From NCBI GenBank assembly GCA_003118195.1, contig BEXV01000253.1:183404-247403 (forward strand): a stretch of DNA of 64,000 bases, in the 5' to 3' direction. How positions within the stretch are numbered: the first letter of the stretch is position 1; the number at the start of each line of letters is the position of its first letter. Positions 1 through 11,772 of the stretch are shown piece by piece. Origin of the DNA: Hemicentrotus pulcherrimus (lineage: Eukaryota; Echinodermata; Echinoidea; Camarodonta; Strongylocentrotidae). The notes beneath the pieces are model-generated. The model was not told the DNA's origin, searched no databases, and saw nothing but the letters and a program-made list of their open reading frames with translations. The position numbers and the translations under genes were made by a program.

Positions 1-1511
1 ATTATGACAGATGCATAATGAAAACAAGGTGGCATCTCCTTTTGAGCATTAGTAGGGAAAAGCACTTGAAATAAATGGATGGACACTGCTAGCCTGTCCA
101 CAAGCTCGCTGAAGTTCTTTTTATTTTCCAAACATTATTCAAAAATAAAAGAAACCATCAGATGTCTAACTTAATAGCAACATTAAGCCTACTTTTTATC
201 TCATAAGTACATATAAACCAAGATCAAGTCATAATAACACACTTTCAAGTTGTAAAAAGAATAGATTAACTCATTAAAAAAATAATGAACACCTCCTTGA
301 AACCAAGGCTATTGAATTGCAGGTGTATTTGCCAAAATGGGTAGGTGAGGGAAAAGGGGGTTTTACATGAAATTTAGCATCCCCACGCTGGGCAAATTTG
401 CTTGAAATCCTCAGGAGGTTCTAATAAGTTCAAATTCAGTTTGAGGCTTCCTTTCTTTTTATTTCCTTTCTTTTCGTTTCCTTTCGTTTGGAAAGAGTCC
501 AATGATAATAGCCTGTAAGTGAATTAGGATGAGTGGAGATTCTCCTTTATAAAATAATGATGACAATAATACAAAATGTAGTATCATCAAATGTAGTATA
601 ACAAAAAACTTAAAGGCTGTTAGTACAAGGATTTTTGCAGAGGTCATTGATAAGCATACACGATTTCTAGCAAATACCTCCTATCATTTCTATCTTATGT
701 TTTAATCATAAAAGTGTATAGTTATCACAAGCCTTCTCTTTGTATTTTTCCAACCCTGTTACAGGTCTGCCTTGCCACATATATCCATCAGCTCTTTAAA
801 CAAAGAGGAGGGCATCATTTGTAACACATGATTACACCCCCTCAGCTCTCCCCAATCTACAAACAAACAAAAGCTCTCCTAAATTGAGCGATGGCCGTTA
901 TCATTCTGGATTTTTATTCAATTTCCTTCCGCCCAATAGGTCCTTTATCTCCACGACGGTAAATGTCAGCTCTTTTCAACGACCGTTAGATTAATTGTTG
1001 GATGGCCTTGTTGAGCTGAGCGTACCTGGCTTATGAACAACCATCGTCGATACTTATCAATTCATTGCAAAGCATACACCTGGAAACATTACGATCCTTT
1101 CTAATCGTTAATGGATGATTTTCATTTTTTCAAGAGCTGTGTGTTCTCTATGTAACAATAAGTGAGTGATCAATGAATTAACATTCAATTCCAAATTCAA
1201 GTGTCCATGCAATCTTTAAGACATAAAAAGACAATAATAAAGTGATATCTAACATTTTGACATTTCAAAAGAAGCTGAATTGTTTATAATTTAGGCTCAG
1301 AATGTAAGCATCCTTGTCAATTGTTAGACAAATGATTCATATTTAGCAAGGGAAATTTTCAATAAGAATAATAAAAGTTGTATTTGTATTTGGGTACATT
1401 TGAACCTGCATGACCTCATACTGAAACAGGACTTTCACACCCATTAAGATAATAATGCCTTACAGTATATGAGAGCTAAAGGGGTATTAACTCACAGAGT
1501 TAGTTACAGAG
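1..1511. other. Unassigned AT-rich sequence
   Basis: No gene or repeat was recognised. The segment 880-1060 is less AT-rich and more complex, and could be a regulatory element. Confidence 0.5.
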
Positions 1512-1903
1512 TTAAAGATGAAGTTGAGTTCTGGTCATGGGATTGCATTGTGAAAGAAACGGTGTGGAATCTATCAGAAAAGGTTGATCATCTAGCATAT
1601 AAGAATTTGTGTGTATTGCAAGGTTCTGGAATCATCAAAATGATAAGAAATTTGGCCAAATCTTGGCAAAGTTACAAGCACTGTACACAGAAAGACGTAC
1701 ATGGGACTACACAAACACGTTGCGTAAAAATCTGTCTCAATTTTTACAATGTTACATGTCATATTTAGAATATGAAGGCATTTGAAGAGCCATGCTTTTC
1801 AAGGAACATGTTTAATCTGATGTTATTCCACCCTTGCATAATAACAATGATAACGCTAACAAATTATTTTTTACCTCTTCCCAGAACTCAACCTTCTCTT
1901 TAA
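1512..1903. mobile_element. TTAA-flanked inverted-repeat element, long copy
   Basis: The left end is TTAA then AGATGAAGTTGAGTTCTGG; the right end is CCAGAACTCAACCTTCTCT then TTAA, its imperfect reverse complement. TTAA target duplications are the mark of the piggyBac and Kolobok superfamilies. A 99-codon frame beginning at 1469 overlaps the left border and is not a gene. A shorter copy is at 29.7 kb. Confidence 0.7.
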
Positions 1904-3998
1904 AGCCCCTCTGGCTCAGAAAAGAAGATCCTCATTTTAGTTCCCATCACCCTTTTTTCATCAACTTTTAACGATGTTACCCAGTCACTTTAAACACATT
2001 CATCCCGAACCCACCGTTAGACATGACCTGCACTTCACCTCCACAAAATCACACAAAGACCAATTTTGCTGCGGCACTGCAACATCCTTAACCAATAAAA
2101 GTACAGCACAGGACAGAGAATTAGAAGCTCATATAAAATTCTAATTCTGTAATTAAAATTTAACATCATTGATGTGGAGGGGATGAGACGACTTGGTTCG
2201 TTTGCTTCAGAATGGGGTCAAATTCAGCTCATTGCGTAGGAATTGTGAAGGCTTTTTAAGTGGATAGGTGCTTGCTTCCCTTTGATTCGTAGGTCAGGAA
2301 GATGCCGTAATTCTCTAGGTTTTTTAATTTTTACACCGGTCAAAAATCAATGAGAATTTCACTGCCCACTGACACAAATGAAATTGATTTCTAGGCATGA
2401 GTGAACTAATAAAATGGGATAAGAGAAGCATGGGGATAGATTATTAGGCTTGACCTCTTATAAGGTCATACAAGAGCATCTGAAGAAACTATTTCAAATT
2501 TTGAAATAGTCGTAAAAGTGGCTCAGAAAGTAGCAATAAACATCCCTGAAAGTTTGAAGAAAATCAATGTACATTTAAACATGCTTAAATCCATGTCGTT
2601 TCTAAACACGTTTTCTTTATTCTTACTACATTCTCTCTCCTAACAAGAGAACTTAAAGATGGGATTGAACATCTGTTACTATTCTATTTATTTTCCTCTC
2701 CTTTTCTGTCCTTTGGAAAAAAAATGTTCAAGTGATCAATTATTTTGTTTCCAAAAGAAAGCTAATAAAAATGACACAGGAAGAAGTCAGTGCCCTGTAG
2801 ATACAGTGGAAATGAGGTAACATTTAAATACCTCGCACTTCAAAGCTCTCAGCAGCGCAAAGAAAAGAAGAAAAAAAACATCAGTGAGTGATGTGCCTAC
2901 TTACGCAACAAATTAGTTCTACATTGTTTAAAAGTAAAACAGAAGAAGCAGCCTAGAAGCTTAGGTATCCAACTTTGCAACACGCTGGAGGGGGCAGCAA
3001 TCCCCCAGAAACTGACCGCTAATTCGATCTGTAAACATGCAGCGAGACTTCTGTCTCCTATCACCATACACTCATGTAACCGAGGCTGGGAATGAAGACT
3101 TGCAGATTTGATTTTAGGAGCAGATTGTTGCAGCTTTCTTGATGTGATGGGGAATCATTTGATTGCAGCAACTGAATACCTCATTACGACATGTGATGTA
3201 CAGAAGATTTTCCTGCTGGTTGTCATGCGTTAAATAACTCCACTGTAAGTTATCAACTGGCATACTAAGGATGTGCTATTCTGTACTCCTACTTCCACAA
3301 AACGTGTTATTTACATGTCTGAAATTCTGTTTATCCATCTATAAACTTATATAATTATCAATTATTTTTTGAGGTCAAAGTATATATTGTTCTTTTCTTA
3401 ATGTTTGCCCCTACCTTTATCCCTACCCCCTGCCCCTTTTTCCTCTTTCTATCAATAAGGTATTTCACCAAGTATGTTTCAGGAATTTCACATCTCATTG
3501 AGAAACTGTAGGAACCACTAAAATATAGTATAATAATAATAATATTAATATTTAGGACTTATAAGGCGCCAAATCCACTTAAAAATTAGATGCTCAAGGC
3601 GCACTAGATACTTGTACAAGAAATACAATATAACAAAAAAAGAAGAAAAATCTGACTCACTTAAAGCAAACTGGAAAGAAAAAAAAAAATCAGTTTTAAG
3701 GTTGCTTTTGAAAGATTCTACTGTAGGAATACAAGGTAAACAATTCCAGAGTGATTGCCAGGCATGAGTGGGGGCTCTCTCTCCGCCCACTTTGTATAAA
3801 GTTTTGGAAGAACAAGCAATTTAGAGGGTTTTGAGAATGTAAAGATCCAGCAGGTGTGTAGAGATTAATTAAATGAATATTGTACTGTGTAGCAGAGCCA
3901 TGAGCACAATGAAATATCAGCAAAAGATAGTCCCCCTCATCTCTCTCAAGCACACATAAACATGTACACATGAACACACACACATACACACTGTCTGT
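1904..3998. other. Unassigned sequence around a candidate exon
   Basis: The only point of interest is the stop-free minus-strand frame at 2897-3154. Minus-strand frames at 3.5-4.0 kb are AT-rich and look like chance. Confidence 0.5.
2905..3085 (-). CDS. Candidate exon in an 86-codon stop-free frame, unidentified
   Basis: The minus strand is free of stops from 3154 down to a TAG at 2897-2899. Inside it an acceptor (gtcttcattcccag) at 3086 and a good donor (TTGC before GTAAGT) at 2905 would delimit a 181-base exon. It would encode PRLHECMVIGDRSLAACLQI and then a more hydrophobic stretch (ELAVSFWGIAAPSSVLQSWI). The sequence is non-repetitive and has balanced composition. I recognise no domain, and open frames of this size also arise by chance. 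Confidence 0.25.
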
Positions 3999-4016
3999 CT
4001 CTCTCTCTCTCTCTCT
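3999..4016. repeat. (CT)n microsatellite at the start of a pyrimidine-rich tract
   Basis: This is the start of a CT-rich plus strand that runs with interruptions to about 4.6 kb. Confidence 0.95.
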
Positions 4017-4251
4017 GTGACTGTCTCTTTCTATTTCTCACTCTCTTCTCCTTCCTCTTCTTCTTCCTAATCCTCTTTTGCTTCTCCTTTCTCTTCTTCT
4101 TCTTCTTCTCCTTCTTCTATCTAATACTATCTCACCTATTATCCACCCCAATCTATTTAATACCAAATCCTGAAAATTACACCTCTCTCTCTCTCTCTCT
4201 CCTCAATTATCCCTTTGTTTTCTTTCTCCTCCTCCTTCTCGTCCTCCCCCT

Positions 4252-4413
4252 CACTATGAACATGATGCACAAAGAAAGCGGACAAAATATACAGTTCCTC
4301 AGGTAGACGAAGGAAAATCCTTTCACTGCTATTATGTAAAAATATTTAGAACAGGTGTCTACCTGAGGAACTGTATATTTTGTCCACTTTTTTTGTCCGT
4401 CATGTTCATAGTG
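4252..4413. mobile_element. CACTATG-ended foldback element within a CT-rich tract
   Basis: The left arm starts CACTATGAACATGATG and includes GGACAAAATATACAGTTCCT; the right arm is the near-perfect complement, ending CATGTTCATAGTG. The arms are about 57 bases and the centre about 45. CACTA-like termini and a possible 3-base duplication (CCT on both sides) fit the CACTA/EnSpm superfamily, but the CT-rich flanks make a chance match likely. Confidence 0.75.
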
Positions 4414-5213
4414 CCTTCTTCTTCTTCTTTTTCTCCTCCTCCTCCAAATACTGGAAACTCTCTCTATAATTCTCTCTCTTCTTCACTCTCTACCTCTCTC
4501 CTTCATTACTTTTTATCTCTCTCCCCCTAAACAACCCTCCTCAATTCTACCCCACCTATTATCCACCCACCAAATCATAAAAAGGTCTCTCTCTCTCTCT
4601 CATTAACTTTAAGATGCAATGACCTTGAAGTCCTGCCAGCTGATCTACGCAAGAAGAAACATTTTCCTTCCATTGATCCCTAATGCAATCGATGTCTAAC
4701 TCCCTACCCGCTGGTTTGACAGTAAGCGTCTTTGATGTCAGGTAGGCAAACATGCCATTAGCTCGGCTCAAAAGGTAAGACATCAATTATTGATGGATTA
4801 AAGGAAGCATTTGACCTTTTGATCTGCTATTAAAGACATCTTTTGAAAAAAACTGTAGAATATGTGTGTATGCTTTCTAACAAAGGGATAATTGACTGAG
4901 TTACTGAGGTCACTGCCATCTGTCAAGTGACATTACAGACATAATTTGTTGACTACTAGACTCTCTTGTTATTCTAAGCTTAATACATGACCTATCCAGT
5001 AAACATAACCAAAAGGTTAATACATCCCATGCTTCTCAGTTAAGAAAAAAAAAACTCCCCAAAATTAACATTTGCTATACTACATGTATGTATATCAACA
5101 TCCCTTACCACCTGTTTGTTTACAATGCATGTATCTAGATATATCGCTATTTTTTCACAACACATCATCTGCTCCTCTGTTGCACTCTCACCAACAAGGT
5201 TTGAAAGTCCTCC

Positions 5214-5266
<53 letters not shown>

Positions 5267-5832
5267 ATCTTTCTTTTTCTCTGTCTCTTTATCTATTCTG
5301 TCTTCCTTTTTATTCTTTCTCTCTGTCTCTTTTTCTCTTGTACTCTCTATCTCTCTCTCTCTCTCTGTCTGTCTCTGTATGTCTCTCTATGTCTTTCTGT
5401 ATCTCTGTCTCTCTCTCTTTCCATCCCCCCCCTCTCTCTCTCTCTCTCATTTCAATGTGCATTTTGATAAGTTAAATAAAGCTCTTTCCTCCTCCCTCCC
5501 TTTTTTTTCACTACTCCATTACACCAAGATTCAACAACTTCACATCTTACTGAGATATTTCTACTAAGACTTTTTTTTCAGAATATGACACTAACCACAT
5601 ACTATCATCCAATTCCTTCTCTCTATCCCTCAAGTGTTTAATAAGTACCATGCATCATTCTAATTCTAGCAAAAAACAAATTGATCAGCATACAACTTTG
5701 CAGGTATCTGTGAAAGATTACTTAGGGTAAAACAAAAGATATTGTTTTATATGGAGTTCATACCATTTCACATTACACGTTTTGTTTGAAAACAAAATAA
5801 GATTTATCAAAAACAAATCAAAATCAACTTAC
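4414..5832. other. Unassigned, partly CT-rich
   Basis: A non-repetitive island at 4605-4800 contains a minus-strand frame of 75 codons with no recognisable family. The rest is microsatellite or AT-rich. Confidence 0.45.
5210..5450. repeat. (CT)n and imperfect pyrimidine tract
   Basis: Pure CT occupies 5219-5254, then mixed CTTT, CTGT and CTAT repeats. Two overlapping frames of over 110 codons here are poly-Ser/Leu translations of the repeat. Confidence 0.97.
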
Positions 5833-5874
5833 CTTAAAGGTACGCCTCAGTGCCATGTTACAAACAATATTTTT
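5833..5874 (-). CDS. Candidate 42-base microexon, unidentified minus-strand gene
   Basis: The acceptor (a pyrimidine tract ending ttcggtgattggttcag) and the donor (TTTAAG before GTAAGTTGA) are both good. The 42 bases are open in phase 0 and encode KNIVCNMALRRTFK. It is in phase with the 150-base exon at 8.5-8.7 kb, so the two could be consecutive exons. Short length makes chance a serious alternative; the main support is the excellent donor and the continuous phase. Confidence 0.35.
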
Positions 5875-6220
5875 CTGAACCAATCACCGAAGAAAGCAAA
5901 AATCCTACATATATTCCTTGTAAAAGCTTTCCACAAATATAGTTTCCCATTCAAGGTAAAAGATAAAGCACTCCATCCATTCATATGATGATGATTATAG
6001 AGCGACCAGATTCATGAATGGAATTGATAAACATCCAACAACAAATATTTAAAAGATATAGCATTCCACAGGTACATGAAGCAATCGTCCATTCAAAGTT
6101 TTGGCAATAACAAGCTCAATGTCTCCAGTATTTGCTCTCTCTGGCCCATGATTACACAGTGTTTAGCACCGGGCATCCACGGTTGAGAGAATATACATTT
6201 GGAGCGAGGGTGAAGAGAGG

Positions 6221-6240
6221 AGAGAGAGAGAGAGAGAGAG
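6221..6240. repeat. (AG)n microsatellite
   Basis: Ten AG units sit at the edge of a GC-richer island (6.12-6.37 kb). Confidence 0.95.
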
Positions 6241-6468
6241 AAAGTTAAACGGATGTAGCCAGGCACGGACGATGTGAGCCGTGCTCTAGCTCGACCGACC
6301 GGATTGCAGTGCAGCCGATCAAGAGAGTGAGATTCATTCAGAAAGGAGAGCTATTTATATCACCGGTGTGTGTATGTGCGTTGTGTCAAGAGGAATCAAT
6401 GCAACTTGATGTTGTAGAACTGATGATAGACTGATTAAAGAGAGAGAGGAAGAAAAGGAGAAGAAGAT

Positions 6469-6536
6469 GGAGACAGAGAGGGAGACAGAGAGGGAGACAG
6501 AGAGGGAGACAGAGAGAGAGAGAGAGAAAGAGAGAG
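6469..6536. repeat. 12-base tandem repeat x4 followed by AG repeat
   Basis: GGAGACAGAGAG occurs four times without change (6469-6516), then an (AG) tract. Confidence 0.97.
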
Positions 6537-7485
6537 AAGCTGTAGGTGTTCAAGAACATTTGGCAGATTTAGAAGAGAAATTCAACTATTGTGACTAGTG
6601 TCGGTTATTTAAAGAATAACTCATCTGCATATTGAGTTATCTAACTTCTGACTATCAGCAGACAAAATTGAAGTGATAAAAGGTATTACTTAGTGAAATA
6701 ATCATTCATTGAAATTCCACCAATGTTAATGTAAACTTTTAAACAAAATGCAAAGTGCTCAAAGCCACAAACAACATATGTCTATAGGAGACCATTTCAA
6801 TAAAAGAAAATAGCATTCTACAAAATACCCCCCAAAATATGAATAAACAGAAATTTGTCTACTGACGCAAAGACACTTTGAGAGAAATGAAAATAAGAAA
6901 ACGGTGCTTACTCCAAATGCTGGCTTGTTGGTAAAAATATGACATACATGTATATGACTGAGAAAATTGAAATGCAAACAGAATGAAATACTATCAATGG
7001 TATGTACAATTCACATAGAAAGCAATATCAAGTAGAGTACCATGCAATGAGAAAGAGAGAAGACAAAGGTAGAGATGGGAAAGTAAGAAAGAGAGAGAGG
7101 GAGAAAGAGAGAAAAGGGGAATAAGAGAGAGAAAGAGGGAGATTCAGAATGACAGGATGCTTTTCTGTCATTCAACTGACAAGAAATATTACATTTGGGA
7201 CTAAGGCAATGATCTGACACTGAAACATATTGGAAACAAGAAGCACATCATGGAATTATATCTGATGTATGGAATTACAGCATGAAATTCTTGTCATTCC
7301 GTCCAAACTCTAAGTGAAAAGTGACAATGAGAAATTCATTTGGACAAGAAAAAGAGATATTCAAAAGTACAAGGGCCTTATAATGTTTCTGCTTGAAAAA
7401 CACCCCGCAAGATGGAGAGATGAATTATGGAGACGGTGAAAGTGGGCGTATCAGATAAGGAGGTGACAGATGGGGTAAAATAAGG

Positions 7486-7542
7486 AGGAAAGACAGGAAA
7501 GACAGGAAAGAAAGGAAAGAAAGGAAAGAAGGAAAAGGGGGA
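7486..7542. repeat. (GGAAAGAAA)-type purine tandem repeat
   Basis: Units of about 9 bases, AGGAAAGAC changing to AGGAAAGAA, are repeated about six times. The complementary frames (Phe/Pro/Ser-rich) are not genes. Confidence 0.9.
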
Positions 7543-7953
7543 AAGTGGAATTGTGTAGACAGGTAAGCGAGTGTAACATAGTGAGATAGTGAAAAAAAAG
7601 GAAGCATCAGAGAGACGTAGAGATACGGAAGAGGGGCGGAAGAGGGGCGGAGAAGGAGGAAATAATCTCAAGTGATATGGAAACACTTCTCATAGAATGT
7701 AGCAATGGACTTAATGATTATCAAGGGAATGTAGAGAAAAGGGGGAAGTAGAGAAGATGAAGGAACTGAAAGGAATATAAAGGAAAGCAGAGGAGAAAAA
7801 AATTGCAACGCCTTATAAAGAACCTATTGATATTAATATCAAGTTGAGATGAAGTAAAGGGTGGAAGAAAAAGTGACTTGACAGATGGAGGAAGGTAAAG
7901 GGAGTGAGAGAAAGAAGTGAGAGATAAAAGTGAGAGAAGAAGCGAGAGGGAGG

Positions 7954-7974
7954 GAGAGAGAGAGAGAGAGAGAG
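7954..7974. repeat. (GA)n microsatellite
   Basis: This is a pure GA run in a purine-rich segment (7.85-7.99 kb). Open frames on the minus strand are Leu/Ser repeats. Confidence 0.9.
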
Positions 7975-8540
7975 AAAGAGAGCGAATCACATACTTGTGT
8001 AGAGACAATCATCTTGTAAGAGAGTGAATAGGAGAGAACGAGTGTGAACACATCCCTAGATTTTCCAATCTAATTAAAAAGCCCCTTCACTATACCAGTG
8101 AGCTCTTACTCGAGGGCTGGTGCATAACCCCCTGATATCCGCCAATTCCTAGGTGCATTCAGAATTTTAATTATGCACTTTTAAACACAATTCAATGTAC
8201 ACCTATAAGCAGTACCTTAAATGTAATTTTTCAAACTAAATCAAGAAAACCAATCATTATCAAAATTCTCTAAATCATTCAGCCAATGTAATGTATTTCC
8301 TTACCTTCCAAATTTACAATTTGTCTATTAATCAACTTAATATGATTTTTTTTTTTTGTATTGGAAATAATTCAGGAATAAGGGATAATGCAATGGCATT
8401 GTTCATTCATAACTACATCTTAATATCTTTCCTTCATATCTAAAATATTAACTACAAGAAAAAAAAAATCACTGTTAAGGCATCAAAGAAATGCACTCTT
8501 ACACAATATAAAAATTATACAATTTTAAACGTGATCATAC

Positions 8541-8690
8541 GTGTAGTGTGGACGCGACCACAGACTGCCTTTGGGGGTCAGTACAGGCTGCAGCAGTCGC
8601 CGCACGATTTGTTTCTTGTGGCTCTCCAGGTCTACAAGGGTTAGAAACTTGAGACGGGGAGTCGTCATTCGATATCAAAGAAACATCGCT
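8541..8690 (-). CDS. Ser/Pro/Ala-rich coding exon, unidentified minus-strand gene
   Basis: This 150-base exon has exactly 50 codons and is phase 0 at both ends. The acceptor is good (ctttaaacttcattgtgcag) and the donor is CTACAC before GTATGA. It encodes SDVSLISNDDSPSQVSNPCR, then PGEPQETNRAATAAACTDPQ, then RQSVVASTLH. It is rich in CpG-containing codons (TCG, CCG, CGT, GCG) within a strongly AT-rich neighbourhood, a usual sign of coding sequence here. It looks like a disordered hydrophilic segment and I cannot assign a family. Its symmetrical phase 0 makes it compatible with the Lys-rich exon at 23.1 kb and with the 42-base exon at 5.8 kb. Confidence 0.5.
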
Positions 8691-9224
8691 CTGCACAATG
8701 AAGTTTAAAGATACATGCACAGAAAATGCAATAAAAGGACACACTTCAAAGAGAAAATTCACTGATAGTACATATCACAAACCGATATTAAACACACAAT
8801 ACATACATGTATAAAACAATGCTAACAATAAATAGAATCAATATCATCCATATCCTCTGATAATGTCAGTCTTCATAAATGTGTTCCTGTTCTCTTTTCA
8901 ACTTGTTCTTCTCATTCTTAGTCTTTTCCTTAATTTGACCTTTAACCTTCTGTCACTTGCTCAGGCTCTCAGTCTCAGGGTATATATCTTATTTCTTTTA
9001 ATCCAAAATGCCAACAACTTTCAAAACATGTCGACAAATAAGACCTTGCAAAAAACTTCAAAAATTCATGAACTTATTCTGAAAATGAAGAAGAATTACA
9101 GATTCTTTTTCCTGATATTCAGTGATTGAATTGTCTAGAGCATTGTAACAGTTAATCAGATTTCCATCTCTTCCTTCTCATGCTAGTTTCTTTCTCCTCC
9201 ATCCCTTTCCCTCCTCTCTCTCTT

Positions 9225-9353
9225 TCATGCTCCATCTTTCTCTGACCCTCTCTCATTCTCCCTCCTTCGTTCGCTTCCCCATTCACCCCTCCCCTCTCTC
9301 TCTCTCAATCTTTCTGTCTCCACTTTTCATTCATTCTTCTCAATCTGTCCTTC

Positions 9354-9402
<49 letters not shown>
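9225..9402. repeat. Pyrimidine tract with (CT)n
   Basis: Pure CT occupies about 9370-9402. The 80-codon Leu/Ser frame through it is a repeat translation. Confidence 0.95.
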
Positions 9403-9405
<3 letters not shown>

Positions 9406-10091
9406 GCACCCACAGTTAACTTTCACAATCTCTTTCTCTCATCCACTCCCCTCTTCATCTCCTGTCTGAGTATATTCTTACAAGGCTAAACTACACCGAT
9501 CTACATTAATCCCATTCTGTCATGACATTTCAATTCACATAATCCAAACATTCTACAATCTATCTCCAACTGTCTTCATCAAGAGTAGAAAACTCATGCA
9601 ATTTCTAACAATTTGTTTGCAGTCGGCTAAATTTCACAAATTTGTAAACCACTTTTGAGATGGAATTTCTTAACAGTATCCTGCACAAGCTTCATTCAAA
9701 CAAAACTTGGAGGTTCATTCATATGCTTTCAAAAGAGGAATGTAACCAAATCTTAAATGACATTTGCCAAAAAGAAATTCATAGTTTAAAAGTAATACAC
9801 ACTTATGTACATGCTTATAATATATATTTGATGTACGTTTTATCCTTTTATGTAATGGCCTCTACTTGCTTGAAAGATTTACATCAATTAATCCAACTTT
9901 CTTGAAGTAAAGATACTATATTTTCAAAGAATAGGTTCAATGTACTTTCACAAGCACCCCCAACCCCCACTTCGAAGCCTTCCAAGAAGAAAGGGAATTT
10001 CCCCCAATCTGTACTTCACCATGTAGTCTTTCCGATAAACCCATCACTGTCACAATCATACCTGCACGTATTCCATCTCCATTTTGTTCTC

Positions 10092-10119
10092 TCTCTTTCT
10101 GTCTCTCTTTCTCTCCTTC

Positions 10120-10153
<34 letters not shown>
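10092..10153. repeat. (CT)n microsatellite
   Basis: Imperfect CT is followed by pure CT from about 10123. Confidence 0.95.
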
Positions 10154-10158
<5 letters not shown>

Positions 10159-10970
10159 CACTCAAGCATCAGATGAAATGTTAAGCACACAGAAGGTTGT
10201 TTATAATGTGTTTATAATTACTTCTCCTCTCTTACACTTCTTCTCTACCCAGTCACATCAATAGGCCTTTGCACATGTTGGCGACACAGTGTCTCGCCCT
10301 CACACGTGTAAGGCTAGACGCTGCGGTCGAGCACAGGAGCCTTCCTAAGTGGGCTGGCGGACGCAAGGAAACGAAAGACCTTGGTGTTTGGCCGCAGACT
10401 CTAGACGCCTCGTTAAGAGGTGTCTTAGAGAGGCCATGCACAAGGCCGGCTGACATTCTGGGGGATCTGCTTTCGTCAGGCGCCAGGTGGGACAGAGGGC
10501 AGCGATCCCATCTGAGGCATTATGGGGCATCGTGTAAGGTGAACTTGATTTCTACATCCTTTTAAAAGGTGAGCCGTCTAAGTCTGCGAGCATGAAACTG
10601 TGGCGAAGGTCACTAAATAATACCATGCGATTTGAAGATGTCAGCAATCAAGATATCAGTACCAATACACCCCAAGTGATCGGTCAAGTCATATCCTCTC
10701 ATAACTTCTTAGTTGCACCAGTTTGTTTTCTAAAGTGTCCAGATCTATATCTCAAGATCCTTGCACTGTAATGTCTCGCTAAGTTCATATCTTATTGAGA
10801 TGGCAAAGAAAACAGAAAACATCTCAAATGCACAATGACACTGAAATGTCAAAGCGTTATGATGTTTTATGCCCTCCCCTTTCTCTATATCAATCTCTCT
10901 CAATAATACTCCCCCTCTCTTTCTCTCTCTCTCTCTCTCAATCCCTTTCATTATATGTATATTTGGGAGT

Positions 10971-11321
10971 GTCGTAGTCGAGTGGTTTAAGGCGCTTGGC
11001 TGGAGATGCGAAGGTCAAGGGTTCGAATCCCGACACGGCACTAATATCCTTTGGCAAGATATTAACCTGCACTTGCTACTCTCCACCCAGGTATCGAATG
11101 GGTACCCGGTAGGATGCGGCCATCATTGTTGGTCAAACAGCTTGTGAGCGTCAAGTAACCCTGGCTGGAATGCTCCCCAGGGAGTGGAGATTGTGCACAC
11201 AGTGTGTGCGGGCAAGTACTGAATCCAATGACCGGGGTAATAGTATATTTGTAAAGCGCTTAGAGACATTTGTATTAAGCCCTATATAAAAATTAATATT
11301 ATTATTATTATTATTATTATA
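10971..11321 (+). mobile_element. tRNA-derived SINE, apparently complete
   Basis: The head is tRNA-like. An A-box (TAGTCGAGTGG, 10975-10985) and a perfect B-box (GGTTCGAATCC, 11020-11030) form an internal RNA polymerase III promoter. A non-tRNA body of about 250 bases follows. The tail reads GTAAAGCGCTTAGAGACATT and ends in (ATT)n at 11297-11321, a microsatellite tail typical of retroposed SINEs. The spacing and stem pairing resemble a Ser/Leu-type tRNA ancestor, but it is not a functional tRNA gene. A decayed relative is at 47.7-48.3 kb. Confidence 0.85.
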
Positions 11322-11512
11322 TCTTCATTTCTCTTTCCCTCTATCTCTCACTCTCTTTTTAAAAATCATTCCCACTCTTTCCCTTTTTTATTCTACCTCT
11401 AACTTCTCTGGTTCCTTTTTTCACTTTTCCCTTTTTTCACTACCCCTCTCCCCTTCTCTTTTTTCCCTTCCCCCTCATTTCCTTCCCCCTTTTCGTTGTC
11501 TTACATCCTTCC

Positions 11513-11700
11513 TCTAGACATTCTTTTTCTCTATCTCACAAAGGTTCTAAACGTAAACCTGCACAGGTGCAATGGCCTCAAGACAAACAGGAACACCTAG
11601 CTGTAAAGAAATCTTCTCAGCCTACATGATAAACTTGACCTAGAATGTTTCCATTATCTCTGAATGATTCCCTTCGCTCTCACTTAATATGAATTCAATC
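11513..11700. repeat. Dispersed direct repeat, left copy
   Basis: TCTAGACA, then GTAAACCTGCACAGGTGCAA, TGGCCTCAAGACAAACAG, TTGACCT and ATCTCTGAATGATTCCCTTC follow the same order as at 12321-12505. The two copies flank the 151-base repeat, so that repeat may have inserted within or beside a local duplication. Confidence 0.75.
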
Positions 11701-11772
11701 ATTTATAGCCTTATAGAAACTCCTTTCTTTAATTCATTTTCCCTCTTTCTCCATTACCCCACCCCTGTTTTT

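Larger units (their letters stand above)
5875..8540. other. Sequence between candidate exons, GA-rich
   Basis: If the exons at 5.8 and 8.5 kb belong together this is an intron. It contains a GC-richer island at 6120-6370 and several GA tracts, and no coding sequence that I can support. Confidence 0.4.
8691..10970. other. Unassigned, with a GC-richer island at 10255-10620
   Basis: The island has high complexity and open frames in three frames (98 codons on plus, 67 and 61 on minus). An acceptor-like site (cttcttctctacccag) precedes it and a GTGAGC follows on the plus strand. I recognise no protein; it may be an unrecognised exon or a regulatory element. Confidence 0.35.

Noticed and set aside
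1469..1768. Plus-strand frame of 99 codons
   Set aside because: Starts outside and runs into a TTAA-flanked element whose matching part recurs at 29.7 kb with stops.
5072..5475. Plus-strand frames of 119-131 codons, Leu/Ser-rich
   Set aside because: Translation of CT microsatellites.
10971..11042. tRNA gene
   Set aside because: A- and B-boxes are present, but the cloverleaf is imperfect and the sequence continues into a SINE body with an ATT tail.
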